Origin: Sphingobium sp. SYK-6
GTDB lineage: Bacteria > Pseudomonadota > Alphaproteobacteria > Sphingomonadales > Sphingomonadaceae
Assembly: GCF_000283515.1 (NCBI RefSeq)
Contig: NC_015976.1
Span: 3,866,001-3,930,000 of the forward strand
Length of the DNA stretch: 64,000 nucleotides
Direction: 5' to 3'
Shown here: one piece after another, positions 1-8,501 of the stretch
How positions within the stretch are numbered: the first letter of the stretch is position 1
Layout: every line of letters begins with the position of its first letter
Program-made: the position numbers and the translations under genes
The notes under the pieces: model-generated
The model's database searches: none
Seen by the model: only the letters and a program-made list of their open reading frames with translations
What the model was told of the DNA's origin: nothing

Positions 1-735
1 CGCGGCAAGCGTCATGTCGCCCTGCGCCTGAAGCAGCAGTAGGATGCGGCGATCCAGTTCGTTGATGTGGACAGTCCGCGCAAAGGAGATGTTGGCGCTT
101 TCGCGCGCATCGCGCAGGAACACCCAGAGGCTTGACTGGAAGCGACGCAGCCGGTCGTCCCGCTGCGCCACCAGGCCGTCGGGGCGGGCGGAGGCAAGTC
201 CGGACAGGACAATGTCAAGCTGGCTCTCGAAGCTTGCCGACGTCTCCGCACTGGCCGGCGCGGCCTGCTCGGCCACCGCGAAACCGACCGTGAACCGATC
301 GACGAGCGCCACGGCGGCGCGCGCATCGGCCGGAGAAAAACCCACCTCGCAAAGGGCCGGCACACAGTCGAAGCCTGTTCCTCCAGGCGGGAAGAGAGAC
401 GGCATGTGCGCGAACAGCAATGCGCCGTCCCGCCGGGAAAGCATCAGCTGGCGCCCGGCACTGGCGCGCTGGACGAGCTGCGCCCGCCAGCCCTGCGCGG
501 GCGGCGTGGCGCGGACGCCGCGGGCAATCTCGCGCGCCATGGCCGTCAGCAGGTCCGCGCGATCAGCGAAATGTCGGCTCACCTGCGTCTCGTCGACGCG
601 CAGCCGTTCCGCGACTGCAGCGAGCGTGCAGCCCGCCAGCCCATGTTTCGCCTGCAGCGCCAGCGCAGCCGCGATGATCGCGTCCTTGTCGACCCCCACC
701 GCAAAGCGGTCCAGCACGGCCTTTCCGCCCGTCAT
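1..735 (-). CDS. TetR-type transcriptional regulator, C-terminus beyond window edge
   Basis: The frame opens at ATG 735 and is still open at base 1, giving 245 residues of a truncated protein. The first ~60 residues look like a TetR helix-turn-helix: a helix ending in AALALQAKHGLAGCTLAAVA, then a recognition segment with VSRHFADRADLL. Residues ~70-200 resemble the all-helical TetR C-terminal ligand domain. The last residues at the window edge (INELDRRILLLLQAQGD) look like the opening helix of a second, Lrp/MarR-type winged helix, which is unusual for a TetR protein. It probably acts as a cytoplasmic repressor. A target is not visible, but it sits beside a catabolic cluster whose intergenic regions carry inverted repeats. 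Confidence 0.75.
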   Translation of the reverse strand, partial: MTGGKAVLDRFAVGVDKDAIIAAALALQAKHGLAGCTLAAVAERLRVDETQVSRHFADRADLLTAMAREIARGVRATPPAQGWRAQLVQRASAGRQLMLSRRDGALLFAHMPSLFPPGGTGFDCVPALCEVGFSPADARAAVALVDRFTVGFAVAEQAAPASAETSASFESQLDIVLSGLASARPDGLVAQRDDRLRRFQSSLWVFLRDARESANISFARTVHINELDRRILLLLQAQGDMTLAA

Positions 736-951
736 GATTTTCTACTCCCGGCTCGCCGCGACATGCCAAACCCGCGTGATGGTCCCATTTCGTCTGATGG
801 TCAACGGCCCTTGGCGCGCCGGCGCTCCGCGCGCAAAGCCTGCCGAAACCGGGAAGATCGGCCGCCATGGAAATTGACGACTCGCCGGGCAGACGGCAGA
901 CAGACTCAACACAAGACACGAGGCCGCCATGCGGGGCCGGAGGAGCAAGGA

Positions 952-1500
952 ATGCTGACTGGACGTTTGACACTGGCTGCGGCCGCCATCTCCCTCGGGG
1001 CGACGACCACCCCCGTCCTGGCCCAGGGGAGCCTGCCCGACCAGCTCGCCGTATGCGCCCGGATCAGCAAGAAGGATGCGCGCCTCGAATGCTATGATTC
1101 GATCGCGCGGGCAGCAGGCGAAGGCGCTTACACTTCCGGCTTCGGCGCATCTTCCATGCGCACGCCGCAGGCGCCTGCCACTCCTGCCCCGACATCGCCC
1201 CCGGCGCCCGCCGCCGGCGCCGGCTTCGGTGCCGAGCAGATTGCCCGTCCGCTGTCCGAGCGCCGGGCCGACGACGGCGCAAACGAGATCGACGTGGCGG
1301 TGGTCTCGGCGCGCGATAACGGCCTTTCCATGTGGCAATTCTCGCTGGCGGACGGCGCAGTGTGGCGCATGACCGAACGCTCCGTCAATTTCCGGCCGCC
1401 CGCGCCCAATGAGACCGTGACGATCCGCAAGGGTGCGCTCGGCAGCTATCTGATGCAGGTGGGCAAGCAGGCCGCGGTCCGCGTCGAACGCGTGCGATAG
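952..1500 (+). CDS. Exported hypothetical protein with CYD motif
   Basis: This is a 182-aa protein. ATG 952 was chosen over upstream frame extensions because AGGAG lies just before it and residues 1-25 form a signal peptide ending in VLAQG. The mature N-terminus has a Cys-bearing segment (LAVCARISKKDARLECYD) of the kind seen in small periplasmic proteins, in which the two cysteines could form a disulfide. A Pro/Ala-rich linker follows at ~65-90, then a C-terminal beta-rich region. Function is not recognised. It is convergent with the SDR gene downstream and divergent from the TetR gene, so it is probably a single transcription unit. Confidence 0.7.
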   Translation: MLTGRLTLAAAAISLGATTTPVLAQGSLPDQLAVCARISKKDARLECYDSIARAAGEGAYTSGFGASSMRTPQAPATPAPTSPPAPAAGAGFGAEQIARPLSERRADDGANEIDVAVVSARDNGLSMWQFSLADGAVWRMTERSVNFRPPAPNETVTIRKGALGSYLMQVGKQAAVRVERVR

Positions 1501-1576
1501 GCCTGACGTCTCGTCGGCGTCCGGCCCCCGTGCGGGGCGGCTATCCTGACCTGCCCCGTTACCGGATGCCCGTGGC

Positions 1577-2470
1577 TCAATCGCTACCCGGCATGTCCCG
1601 CTTCATCTGCTCGCGGATCTTCATGCGGCGCGCATAGTCCGGGTGGTCCGCATAGGACATCATGGCGTCGATGACTTCCTGATCCCGCGCTTTCTGCCCC
1701 TCAGCGAACTCGGGATAGGGCAACACCCAGAACCGATCGTTGCGCACGGCATCGAGCACCACGCGGCCGAGATCGACCGGGTCGAAGCCGTGCTCGATCA
1801 CGCGCTTGAGCCCGGCGAACACGGCCTCGTCGCGCCCATAATAGCCGGTATTGCCATATTTCTCCGGCCGGGCTTCGACCGACCGGTGGATGTTGGTGTT
1901 CACGCCGCCGGGGCAAAGCAATGAGACGCCGATATTGTATTTCGGCATTTCCACCCGGAGCGATTCGGCAAGGCCGCGCACGGCATATTTGGTCGTGCAG
2001 TAGATTCCCGTCGTGGGCAGCGCCACGAAAGCGGACATCGACGCGGTGATGAGGATGTGACCGCCCTGCCCCCGCTCGATCATGCGCGGCATGACAGTCA
2101 TCACGCCGTTGATGACGCCATTCACGTTGACGTCCATCTGCCAGTCCCAGTCGTCAAACGTCGCTTTCTCGATGGGGCCGAACTGGCTGACCCCGGCGGT
2201 GTTGCACAGCAGGTCGACGGGTCCGAACACCTGCTCGGCCTCGTCGACGGCGGCCGCATAGGCGGCGCGATCCGTCAGGTCGAGGCGGACGGGGTGGACG
2301 GCGACATTCTTCTGGCTGAAATAGCCCATCGCTTCGTCGAGATGGTCCTGCCGGATGTCGGCGATCACCACCTTCATCTGCGCTTCCTCGGCAAGCACCT
2401 TGGCCTGGCCGAGCGCCACCCCCGATCCCCCGCCGGTGACGAACGCGACTTTCCCTTCCAGATCCTGCAC
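1577..2470 (-). CDS. SDR family NAD(P)-dependent oxidoreductase
   Basis: This 297-aa cytoplasmic short-chain dehydrogenase/reductase starts at GTG 2470, which has AGGAGAG just upstream. The frame is open further upstream but without homology. The Rossmann glycine motif is TGGGSGVALG at ~12-21, where the last canonical Gly of TGxxxGxG is Ala. The NNAG-equivalent is CNTAG at ~89-93, and the catalytic set is Ser144, Tyr157 and Lys161. It probably oxidises or reduces a hydroxy or keto group of a small hydrophobic substrate. It is a paralogue of the SDR at 6346-7281, sharing VIADIRQD and the following stretch. It is divergent from a TonB-dependent receptor, suggesting uptake and catabolism of the same compound. 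The substrate is unknown. Confidence 0.88.
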   Translation of the reverse strand: MQDLEGKVAFVTGGGSGVALGQAKVLAEEAQMKVVIADIRQDHLDEAMGYFSQKNVAVHPVRLDLTDRAAYAAAVDEAEQVFGPVDLLCNTAGVSQFGPIEKATFDDWDWQMDVNVNGVINGVMTVMPRMIERGQGGHILITASMSAFVALPTTGIYCTTKYAVRGLAESLRVEMPKYNIGVSLLCPGGVNTNIHRSVEARPEKYGNTGYYGRDEAVFAGLKRVIEHGFDPVDLGRVVLDAVRNDRFWVLPYPEFAEGQKARDQEVIDAMMSYADHPDYARRMKIREQMKRDMPGSD

Positions 2471-2694
2471 CCTTGCTCTCCTTTTCCTGCGGACCAGCGA
2501 GCGGCTGGAATGCCGCGGCGATCGATCCCTTGTTCTTTGCCGCCGGGCACCCGCGCCGGATAAAATCATCCGCGTCGAGTGCAGGCGCAGACACAATCAA
2601 CATATCTTGTCGTTGTTCTTGTCCGGCTTTCCCAGCGAGCAGCTGGCTTTTCAGCGTTTATTGAAGGTCAAAGTCAATGATTCTCTAGCTGGAC

Positions 2695-2724
2695 AAGTCT
2701 ATTTGCCTCCCATAAATAAGACTT
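2695..2724. promoter_or_regulatory. Inverted repeat in the SDR/TonB-receptor divergent promoter region
   Basis: AAGTCT-ATTT is followed 9 bases later by AAAT-A-AGACTT, an almost perfect inverted repeat with one extra base in the right arm. It lies in the 536-bp gene-free gap 2471-3006, in an AT-richer patch unlike the flanks. A dimeric regulator could bind here. Nothing else was recognised in the gap. Confidence 0.4.
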
Positions 2725-3006
2725 TCTCAAGCTGAGCCGCGGCAAGCGGCCGGACGCGATCAAAGGAGAGGATGAGATTTTCTCAACGCAGACCCACGCC
2801 CGGACTCCGTCCTCCCGCTCCCCCGCCTTGCTGCGGGCCGGTGCGGCTTCGTGGCATGCGTACCCGCTTCCGCGTGAGCATCCCGCCGCATGGCCCCACG
2901 CAAGGCCGAGATCGACCAACCGTCCAATATCAACGTGAGCATCCTCCGCCCGGGCCGCGCGCCGCGCGGGACGGACCGGATCAGGACATGGAAGGGGAGA
3001 AGTGCC

Positions 3007-6000
3007 TTGAAGACGGATATCGATATCATTGCGTGCGGGCCTCGCCGGGCCCTGCGGGTCGCGCTGCTGGCAAGCTGCGCCGGGATGACCATGCTGACGC
3101 TGGCCGCGCCGGCCCGCGCACAGGATGAAACAGGGCCGCAGGCCAGCCAGGACCAGGCCATCGTCATCACCGGATCGCGCATCGTGCGCCGCGACTATGA
3201 AGCCAACAGCCCGATCGTCACCGTAGGTTCAGAACTGCTGGAAAACAGTGCCAGCGGCGCCATCGAGCAGAGCCTCAACAAGCTCCCGCAATTCACGCCA
3301 ACGCTCAAGAACCCGACCCAGGGCGGCGACATCCAGCCCACCGCGCAGAACACGCCCGGTGCGGCAACGATCTCGCTGCGCGGCATTGGCTCGAACCGCA
3401 ACATCGTGCTGGTCGACGGCCGCCGCGCCACGCCCAGCAACGCAACGATGGTGGTGGACATCAACACCATCCCCTCCGCCGCCATCGACCGGGTCGAGAT
3501 CATTTCGGGCGGTGCTTCATCCACTTACGGCGCGGACGCGGTTGGCGGCGTCGTCAACTTCATCATGAAGAAGAACTTCCAGGGACTGGAACTCGATGCC
3601 CAGACCGCGATCACGCAGCGGGGCGACAATTTCGAATATCAGGTGTCCGGCATCATGGGCGCCAATTTCGACGATGGGCGCGGCAACATCAGCCTCTCCT
3701 TCTCGATGAACGAGCGCCAGGATGCCCGGCAGTCCAACCGCCGCTGGTATCGGGACCTGTGGGAGAACCCCACGATCACCGGCACGCAGTTCTTCCCCGA
3801 CCGGCCGGGCTTCAACATCGGCTTCGACCCCGGGCAGGCCATCCCCAATGCAGTGCTGAACTCGGTGATGGGCGTCACCGGCTGGACCAACAACGGTGTC
3901 GGCTCGATCATCTACACCAATCCGGACGGCTCGGCCTTCGCAGGGTTCGATACGGCGGGCATCGCCGGCGTTCCGGCCAACAAAGTGGTCGACGGGCTGA
4001 CCTACAAGGAGCTTTCCAACGGCACGCTCGGGAAGAACTTCACCGATAACTACCTGATCTTCCCGCTCGAGCGGTTCAACATCTACACGCGCGGCAATTA
4101 CGAGATCAACGACTGGATCGGCGTGTTCGCGCAGGGCATTTTCAGCAAGGTCAAGACAACGACCGTGCAGGAACCTTCCCCGCTGACCGGCGGCTGGGGC
4201 GTGCTGGTTCCCTATAACTCCGCCGCGCCGCAGGCCGGCATTCCCGATTCGATCGTGACCCTGCTCAATGCCCGCGCCAATCCCAATGCGCCCATCGACC
4301 TGCGCGGCCTGCTGCCGTTCAATCGCGGATCGGAAACGGAAGTCTACACCTACAACATGATCGCCGGCATCGAAGGCCGCATCCCCGGTTCCGACTGGAC
4401 CTTCGAGATCTATGGCTCACATGGCGAATCGGAAACGAGCGTGCTCCAGACCGGCTTCGCCTCGCTGCAGCGCTTCCGCGCCGTGATGTCCGCGCCGGAC
4501 TTCGGCAGAGGCTTCCGCTCGCAAGGCAACGCCGCGTTCGGCGGCTTCGGCGCGGCGACGGCGACCTGCACCAGCGGCCTCAACCCGTTCATGGACCCCG
4601 CGCTCATCTCGCAGGACTGCATCGACGCGATCAAGGCGGACATCAAGACCAAGGCCGTCATGCAGCAGACCGTCTGGGAAGCCAATTTCCAGGGCGGCCT
4701 GTTCAATCTGCCGGCGGGCCAGGTCCGCGCGGCGGTGGGCGCAACCTATCGCCACAACGACTACAAGTTCCAGAACGACACGCTCACCACGCAGGGCACA
4801 TCCTTCCAGGAACAGGCGCTCGGACTCTATCCGAGCGGCAATTCCCAGGGCCGGATCGTCGCCAAGGAAATCTATGGCGAGCTGCTCATCCCGCTGCTGT
4901 CCGACCTGCCGTTGATCCGCAAGCTGGACCTCGAGGTCGGTGCCCGCTCGTCCGACTACAACACCACCGGCAACAGCTTCACCTGGAAGATCCAGGGCGA
5001 CTGGCAAGTGACCGAGTGGCTGCGCTTCCGCGGCGGCTACAACAAGGCAGAGCGCGCGCCCAACATCGCGGAGCTGTATCTCGCGCCTGAGCAGACCTTC
5101 GCCATCGCGGAAGGCGGCGACGTCTGCTCGCTCAACAGCGGCCTCGGCTGGTCGGCGAACCCGGCCCGCAACAGCAACTGGGCCAATGTCGTGGGCCTGT
5201 GCGGCCAGATCATGGAAGCGTCCGGCGATGCCACCGCCGATCAGCAATATTGGGGCGTGGACTATCGCACCCTGGCTGCGGCCGGCAGCGAAGCGGCCGC
5301 ACGCGCGCTGGTGACGATGCCGCAGGCAGCCGGCCAGGCCTTCGTCTTCCCGACGCTGGCAGGCAACAACAGCCTGCGCCCGGAAAAGGCGGACACCTGG
5401 ACGGCCGGGATGGTGATCCAGTCGCCCTTCGAATCCGCGATGCTGCGGCGTCTCCGCCTCACGGTCGACTATTACAACATCAAGGTAACCGACGCGATCG
5501 GCGCCCAGACCGTCGACATCGCCCAGCGCCAGTGCTTCGATTCGGCCTTCAACGGCAGCTACGACCCCAGCTCGCCCTTCTGCCTCGGCATCGATCGCAA
5601 CCAGACGGGCGCGCTCGGCAATGTGGTGCGCACCTTCTTCAACAATGGCCGGTTCCAGACCTCCGGCATCGATGCGCAGCTCGACTGGGCATTCGACCTC
5701 GGGCCGGGCACAGTGAACTTCAACAGCATCTTCAACTATCTGATCGAGATGAAGTCCGCGGAGCTGGACGTGCTGCCGCTCACCGAGTTCGCCGGCACAC
5801 TCGGCGGCACGCAGAACGGCCTCAATGGCGGCATGTTCCGCTGGAAGCTGCTTACCACGCTCGGCTACACCTACGGGCCGGTCTATCTCGGCCTGCAATG
5901 GCGGCACCTGCCCTCCGTCAAGTCCGCGACCGCGGCCCAGGTCCCCAACACCAGCGTCGCCGGCGCGCCGGCCTATGACCTGTTCAACCTGCAAGGCTCG

Positions 6001-6183
6001 TTCGCGATCACGCGGGATGCGACGCTCCGCTTCGGCGTCGACAATCTGTTCGACAAGGCACCGCCCATGATCAACGTCGATACGGCGGCGGTTCCTCCGA
6101 CGCTGGCGAACGGCTCATATGACAGCAACAATTACGATGTCGTCGGTCGCCGCTTCTATATCGGCGCCAAGTTCCGGTTCTGA
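3007..6183 (+). CDS. TonB-dependent outer-membrane receptor
   Basis: This is a 1058-aa receptor. TTG 3007 was chosen because GGGGAGA precedes it and the signal peptide (LRVALLASCAGMTMLTLAAPARAQ) then sits at a normal distance. An in-frame ATG at 2890 would add 39 residues that lack signal character. A plug domain follows, with VITGSR, ISLRGIGSNRNIVLVDGR and GGASSTYGADAVGGVVNFIM, then a long 22-strand-type barrel ending in YIGAKFRF with the terminal aromatic. It imports a substrate across the outer membrane using TonB-ExbBD energy. The large size suggests a carbohydrate-like or bulky hydrophobic ligand, but the ligand is not deducible. A strong terminator follows at once. Confidence 0.93.
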   Translation: MKTDIDIIACGPRRALRVALLASCAGMTMLTLAAPARAQDETGPQASQDQAIVITGSRIVRRDYEANSPIVTVGSELLENSASGAIEQSLNKLPQFTPTLKNPTQGGDIQPTAQNTPGAATISLRGIGSNRNIVLVDGRRATPSNATMVVDINTIPSAAIDRVEIISGGASSTYGADAVGGVVNFIMKKNFQGLELDAQTAITQRGDNFEYQVSGIMGANFDDGRGNISLSFSMNERQDARQSNRRWYRDLWENPTITGTQFFPDRPGFNIGFDPGQAIPNAVLNSVMGVTGWTNNGVGSIIYTNPDGSAFAGFDTAGIAGVPANKVVDGLTYKELSNGTLGKNFTDNYLIFPLERFNIYTRGNYEINDWIGVFAQGIFSKVKTTTVQEPSPLTGGWGVLVPYNSAAPQAGIPDSIVTLLNARANPNAPIDLRGLLPFNRGSETEVYTYNMIAGIEGRIPGSDWTFEIYGSHGESETSVLQTGFASLQRFRAVMSAPDFGRGFRSQGNAAFGGFGAATATCTSGLNPFMDPALISQDCIDAIKADIKTKAVMQQTVWEANFQGGLFNLPAGQVRAAVGATYRHNDYKFQNDTLTTQGTSFQEQALGLYPSGNSQGRIVAKEIYGELLIPLLSDLPLIRKLDLEVGARSSDYNTTGNSFTWKIQGDWQVTEWLRFRGGYNKAERAPNIAELYLAPEQTFAIAEGGDVCSLNSGLGWSANPARNSNWANVVGLCGQIMEASGDATADQQYWGVDYRTLAAAGSEAAARALVTMPQAAGQAFVFPTLAGNNSLRPEKADTWTAGMVIQSPFESAMLRRLRLTVDYYNIKVTDAIGAQTVDIAQRQCFDSAFNGSYDPSSPFCLGIDRNQTGALGNVVRTFFNNGRFQTSGIDAQLDWAFDLGPGTVNFNSIFNYLIEMKSAELDVLPLTEFAGTLGGTQNGLNGGMFRWKLLTTLGYTYGPVYLGLQWRHLPSVKSATAAQVPNTSVAGAPAYDLFNLQGSFAITRDATLRFGVDNLFDKAPPMINVDTAAVPPTLANGSYDSNNYDVVGRRFYIGAKFRF

Positions 6184-6205
6184 CTCTCCCGAGCATGAAC
6201 CAGCT

Positions 6206-6240
6206 GGCGGCCCTCCTCCTTGCGGGAGGGCCGCCTTTCT
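6206..6240 (+). terminator. Rho-independent terminator after the TonB receptor
   Basis: This is a perfect 11-bp stem, GGCGGCCCTCC at 6206-6216 and GGAGGGCCGCC at 6225-6235, with an 8-base loop and a CTTTCT-type tail. It starts 22 bases after the receptor stop codon. Confidence 0.85.
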
Positions 6241-6345
6241 GCTCCCTGAGCGGCAAGCAGCGGGGACACGCAGCGGCGGCAGCCAGACTATTCTCCGGCC
6301 CACGGCAAGCCGGACATATGAGCCTAGACAAAGGAGATTGATGCA

Positions 6346-7281
6346 ATGTTGGACGTAAGCGGCAAGACCGCCTTCATCACCGGCGGTGCCAGCGGCATGG
6401 GCTGGGGCATGGCCAAGGCCTTTGGCGAGGCAGGCATGAAGGTGATCATCGCCGACATTCGCCAGGACGCCCTCGATCAGGCCATGGAGGGCTTTTCGAA
6501 GACCAATCTTGCCGTTCACTCCATCCTGCTCGACGTGACCAGCCGCGACGGCTGGGCCAGGGCCGCGGATGAAGCCGAAGAGCGGTTCGGCAACATCCAT
6601 GTCCTCGCGCTCAATGCCGGGGTGGGCACCGGCGGATCGATGCTGACGGCCACCTACAAGGACTGGGATTTCAACATGGGCGTCAATGTGGGGGGCGTCG
6701 TCAATGGCCTCGTCACCATGCTGCCGCGCATGCTGGCCCATGGCGAGGAAGGCCAGCTCGTCGTCACCTCCTCCACCGGAGGCTTCTCCGCGGTAGGCGG
6801 CGCCGGGCTCTACTGTGCCGCCAAATATTGCGTGGCCGGCATGTTCGAGAGTCTGGCGACGGACCTGCGCGGCACCGCGCTCGGCGCCTCCGTCTTCTTC
6901 CCCGGCCCGGTGCAGACCCAGCTCGGCATCTCGACGCAGGCGACCCGGCCCGAGCATCTGCGCAACGAGGCGCCGCCGCCTCCGCCCGCCAGCGTGGGCG
7001 CTCAGCAGGACAAGCGCCCCGCGCCGGGCTTCGACCCGAGCCTGTTCATGACCAGCGAGGAAGTGGGCCAGCGCGTGCTGCGCGGCATCCGCCGGCGCGA
7101 CCTGTTCATCATGACCCATCCGGAATTCACGAAAGGCATCGAGGCGCGCAACAACGCACTGCTGCGGGCCATTCCGGTCGAGGCGCCCAACGAGGCGCGG
7201 GCCAATCTGGTCGCCCAGTTCGGCACCCTCATGTACAACCCGATCTACGATGGGCAGCAGCCGCTCGACGAGCCGCTCTGA
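6346..7281 (+). CDS. SDR family NAD(P)-dependent oxidoreductase
   Basis: This 311-aa protein starts at ATG 6346, with AAGGAG eight bases upstream. The cofactor motif TGGASGMGWG is at ~12-21 and the NAG motif at ~90-92. Ser142/143 in TSS, Tyr156 and Lys160 in YCAAK form the catalytic set. The C-terminal ~70 residues, after the Rossmann core, are longer than in minimal SDRs and Pro-rich (EAPPPPPASVG). It is a paralogue of the SDR at 1577-2470. It lies between the TonB receptor and an MDR oxidoreductase on the same strand, consistent with a peripheral catabolic pathway. Confidence 0.9.
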   Translation: MLDVSGKTAFITGGASGMGWGMAKAFGEAGMKVIIADIRQDALDQAMEGFSKTNLAVHSILLDVTSRDGWARAADEAEERFGNIHVLALNAGVGTGGSMLTATYKDWDFNMGVNVGGVVNGLVTMLPRMLAHGEEGQLVVTSSTGGFSAVGGAGLYCAAKYCVAGMFESLATDLRGTALGASVFFPGPVQTQLGISTQATRPEHLRNEAPPPPPASVGAQQDKRPAPGFDPSLFMTSEEVGQRVLRGIRRRDLFIMTHPEFTKGIEARNNALLRAIPVEAPNEARANLVAQFGTLMYNPIYDGQQPLDEPL

Positions 7282-7320
7282 GCGCTGCGGCGCAGGCCAC
7301 TGGCCCGCGCACGGGCTGAA

Positions 7321-7356
7321 GAGGGTTCGCCGCCGCCGGAGGTGGCGCGAACCCTC
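7321..7356 (+). terminator. Strong stem-loop after the second SDR
   Basis: GAGGGTTCGC at 7321-7330 pairs perfectly with GCGAACCCTC at 7347-7356. The enclosed CGCC/GGCG can extend the stem inward. No T-run follows, so it may be an inefficient terminator or an mRNA 3'-end stabiliser. Confidence 0.5.
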
Positions 7357-7454
7357 CTCAACCGCCGGGGATTTCACACAGCGCCTCGCTGTCCTGTTCC
7401 CCAGCCTTCCGGCCTTCCCTAGAAGGCAAAGTCCGCAATCAGGAGAGGGATGAC

Positions 7455-8441
7455 ATGGCGAAGGTCGTTCGCGTGCACGAACTGGGCGCACCCGAGAAGC
7501 TGGTCTTCGAGGATATCGAGATCGGGGCCCCGGGCCCGGGCGAGGTGCGCATCCGGGTGGAAGCCGTCGGCCTCAACCGATCGGAAGCCATGTTCCGTGC
7601 CGGCCGCTATCCGACGAAACCGAAACTGCCGACGCTGATCGGATATGAGGCCTGCGGCATCGTCGAGGCACTGGGCGAGGGCGTCACCGGATTCGAGGTG
7701 GGGCAGCGGGTCAGCGCGCTGCCCATGTATCCGCTCGGCCAATATGGGGTCTGGGGCGAGCAGGCCATCGTGCCCGCGCGCTGCCTCCTTCCTGCCCCCC
7801 CGGGCCTCTCCCCGGCAGAGGCGGCAGCAGTGTGGATGCAGTATATGACAGCCTTCGCGATCATCGAAGTGGGCCAGGCCGGCATCGGTGATTTCGTCAT
7901 CATTCCCGCTGCCTCCAGCAGTGTTGGCCTTGCCGCGATCCAGCTCGCCAACTGGGCGGGCGCCGTGTCCATCGCCGCGACGCGGACCAGCGCCAAGGCG
8001 GACGAACTGAAGGCGCTGGGCGCGCAGCATGTCGTCGCCACGCAGGAAGTCGATCTGGTCGAGGAAGTGATGAGGATCACGGACGGCAAGGGCGCCCGTC
8101 TCGTCTTCGATCCGGTGCAGGGCCCCTATGTACAGACGCTCACCAGCGCCATGGCCGAGCGCGGCATCCTGTTCATCTATGGCGGCCTCTCGGAACAGCC
8201 CACGCCCTATCCGCACTGGAACATGGCGTTCAAGGGCCTCTCCATGCGCGGCTGGGTCGCTTCCGAAATCTGGAACCATCCCGCGCGCTACAAGGCGGCG
8301 CAAGAGCGCATCCTGCTCGGGCTGAAGCTCGGCCATCTCAAGCCGGTGATCGCGCGGACCTTCCCTTTCGACGAGATCGTCGAAGCCAACCGCTTCCTCG
8401 AATCCAACCAGCAGATCGGCAAGGTCGTCGTCACGATGTGA
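7455..8441 (+). CDS. MDR-family NAD(P)H-dependent oxidoreductase (quinone-oxidoreductase type)
   Basis: This is a 328-aa protein of the medium-chain dehydrogenase/reductase superfamily. The N-terminal GroES-like domain (1-~120) has the GYEACGIVEALG core but no structural zinc lobe with clustered cysteines. The nucleotide-binding domain has AASSSVGLAAIQLA at ~150 in place of the usual GxGxxG, typical of quinone reductase and enoyl reductase branches, which use NADPH. It is preceded by AGGAGAGGG. It lies in the same direction as the SDR and hydrolase genes and is probably part of the same catabolic operon, reducing an activated double bond or ketone. The substrate is unknown. Confidence 0.87.
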   Translation: MAKVVRVHELGAPEKLVFEDIEIGAPGPGEVRIRVEAVGLNRSEAMFRAGRYPTKPKLPTLIGYEACGIVEALGEGVTGFEVGQRVSALPMYPLGQYGVWGEQAIVPARCLLPAPPGLSPAEAAAVWMQYMTAFAIIEVGQAGIGDFVIIPAASSSVGLAAIQLANWAGAVSIAATRTSAKADELKALGAQHVVATQEVDLVEEVMRITDGKGARLVFDPVQGPYVQTLTSAMAERGILFIYGGLSEQPTPYPHWNMAFKGLSMRGWVASEIWNHPARYKAAQERILLGLKLGHLKPVIARTFPFDEIVEANRFLESNQQIGKVVVTM

Positions 8442-8501
8442 GCAAGCGGCGCAGCGGATCGCACAGAGCGCCGCAGGCGACACAATGGCCCAGGAGACTC
8501 C

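Noticed and set aside
4417..5994. Open frame of ~525 codons antisense to the first TonB receptor
   Set aside because: Same reason: antisense of a good receptor gene with no motif.
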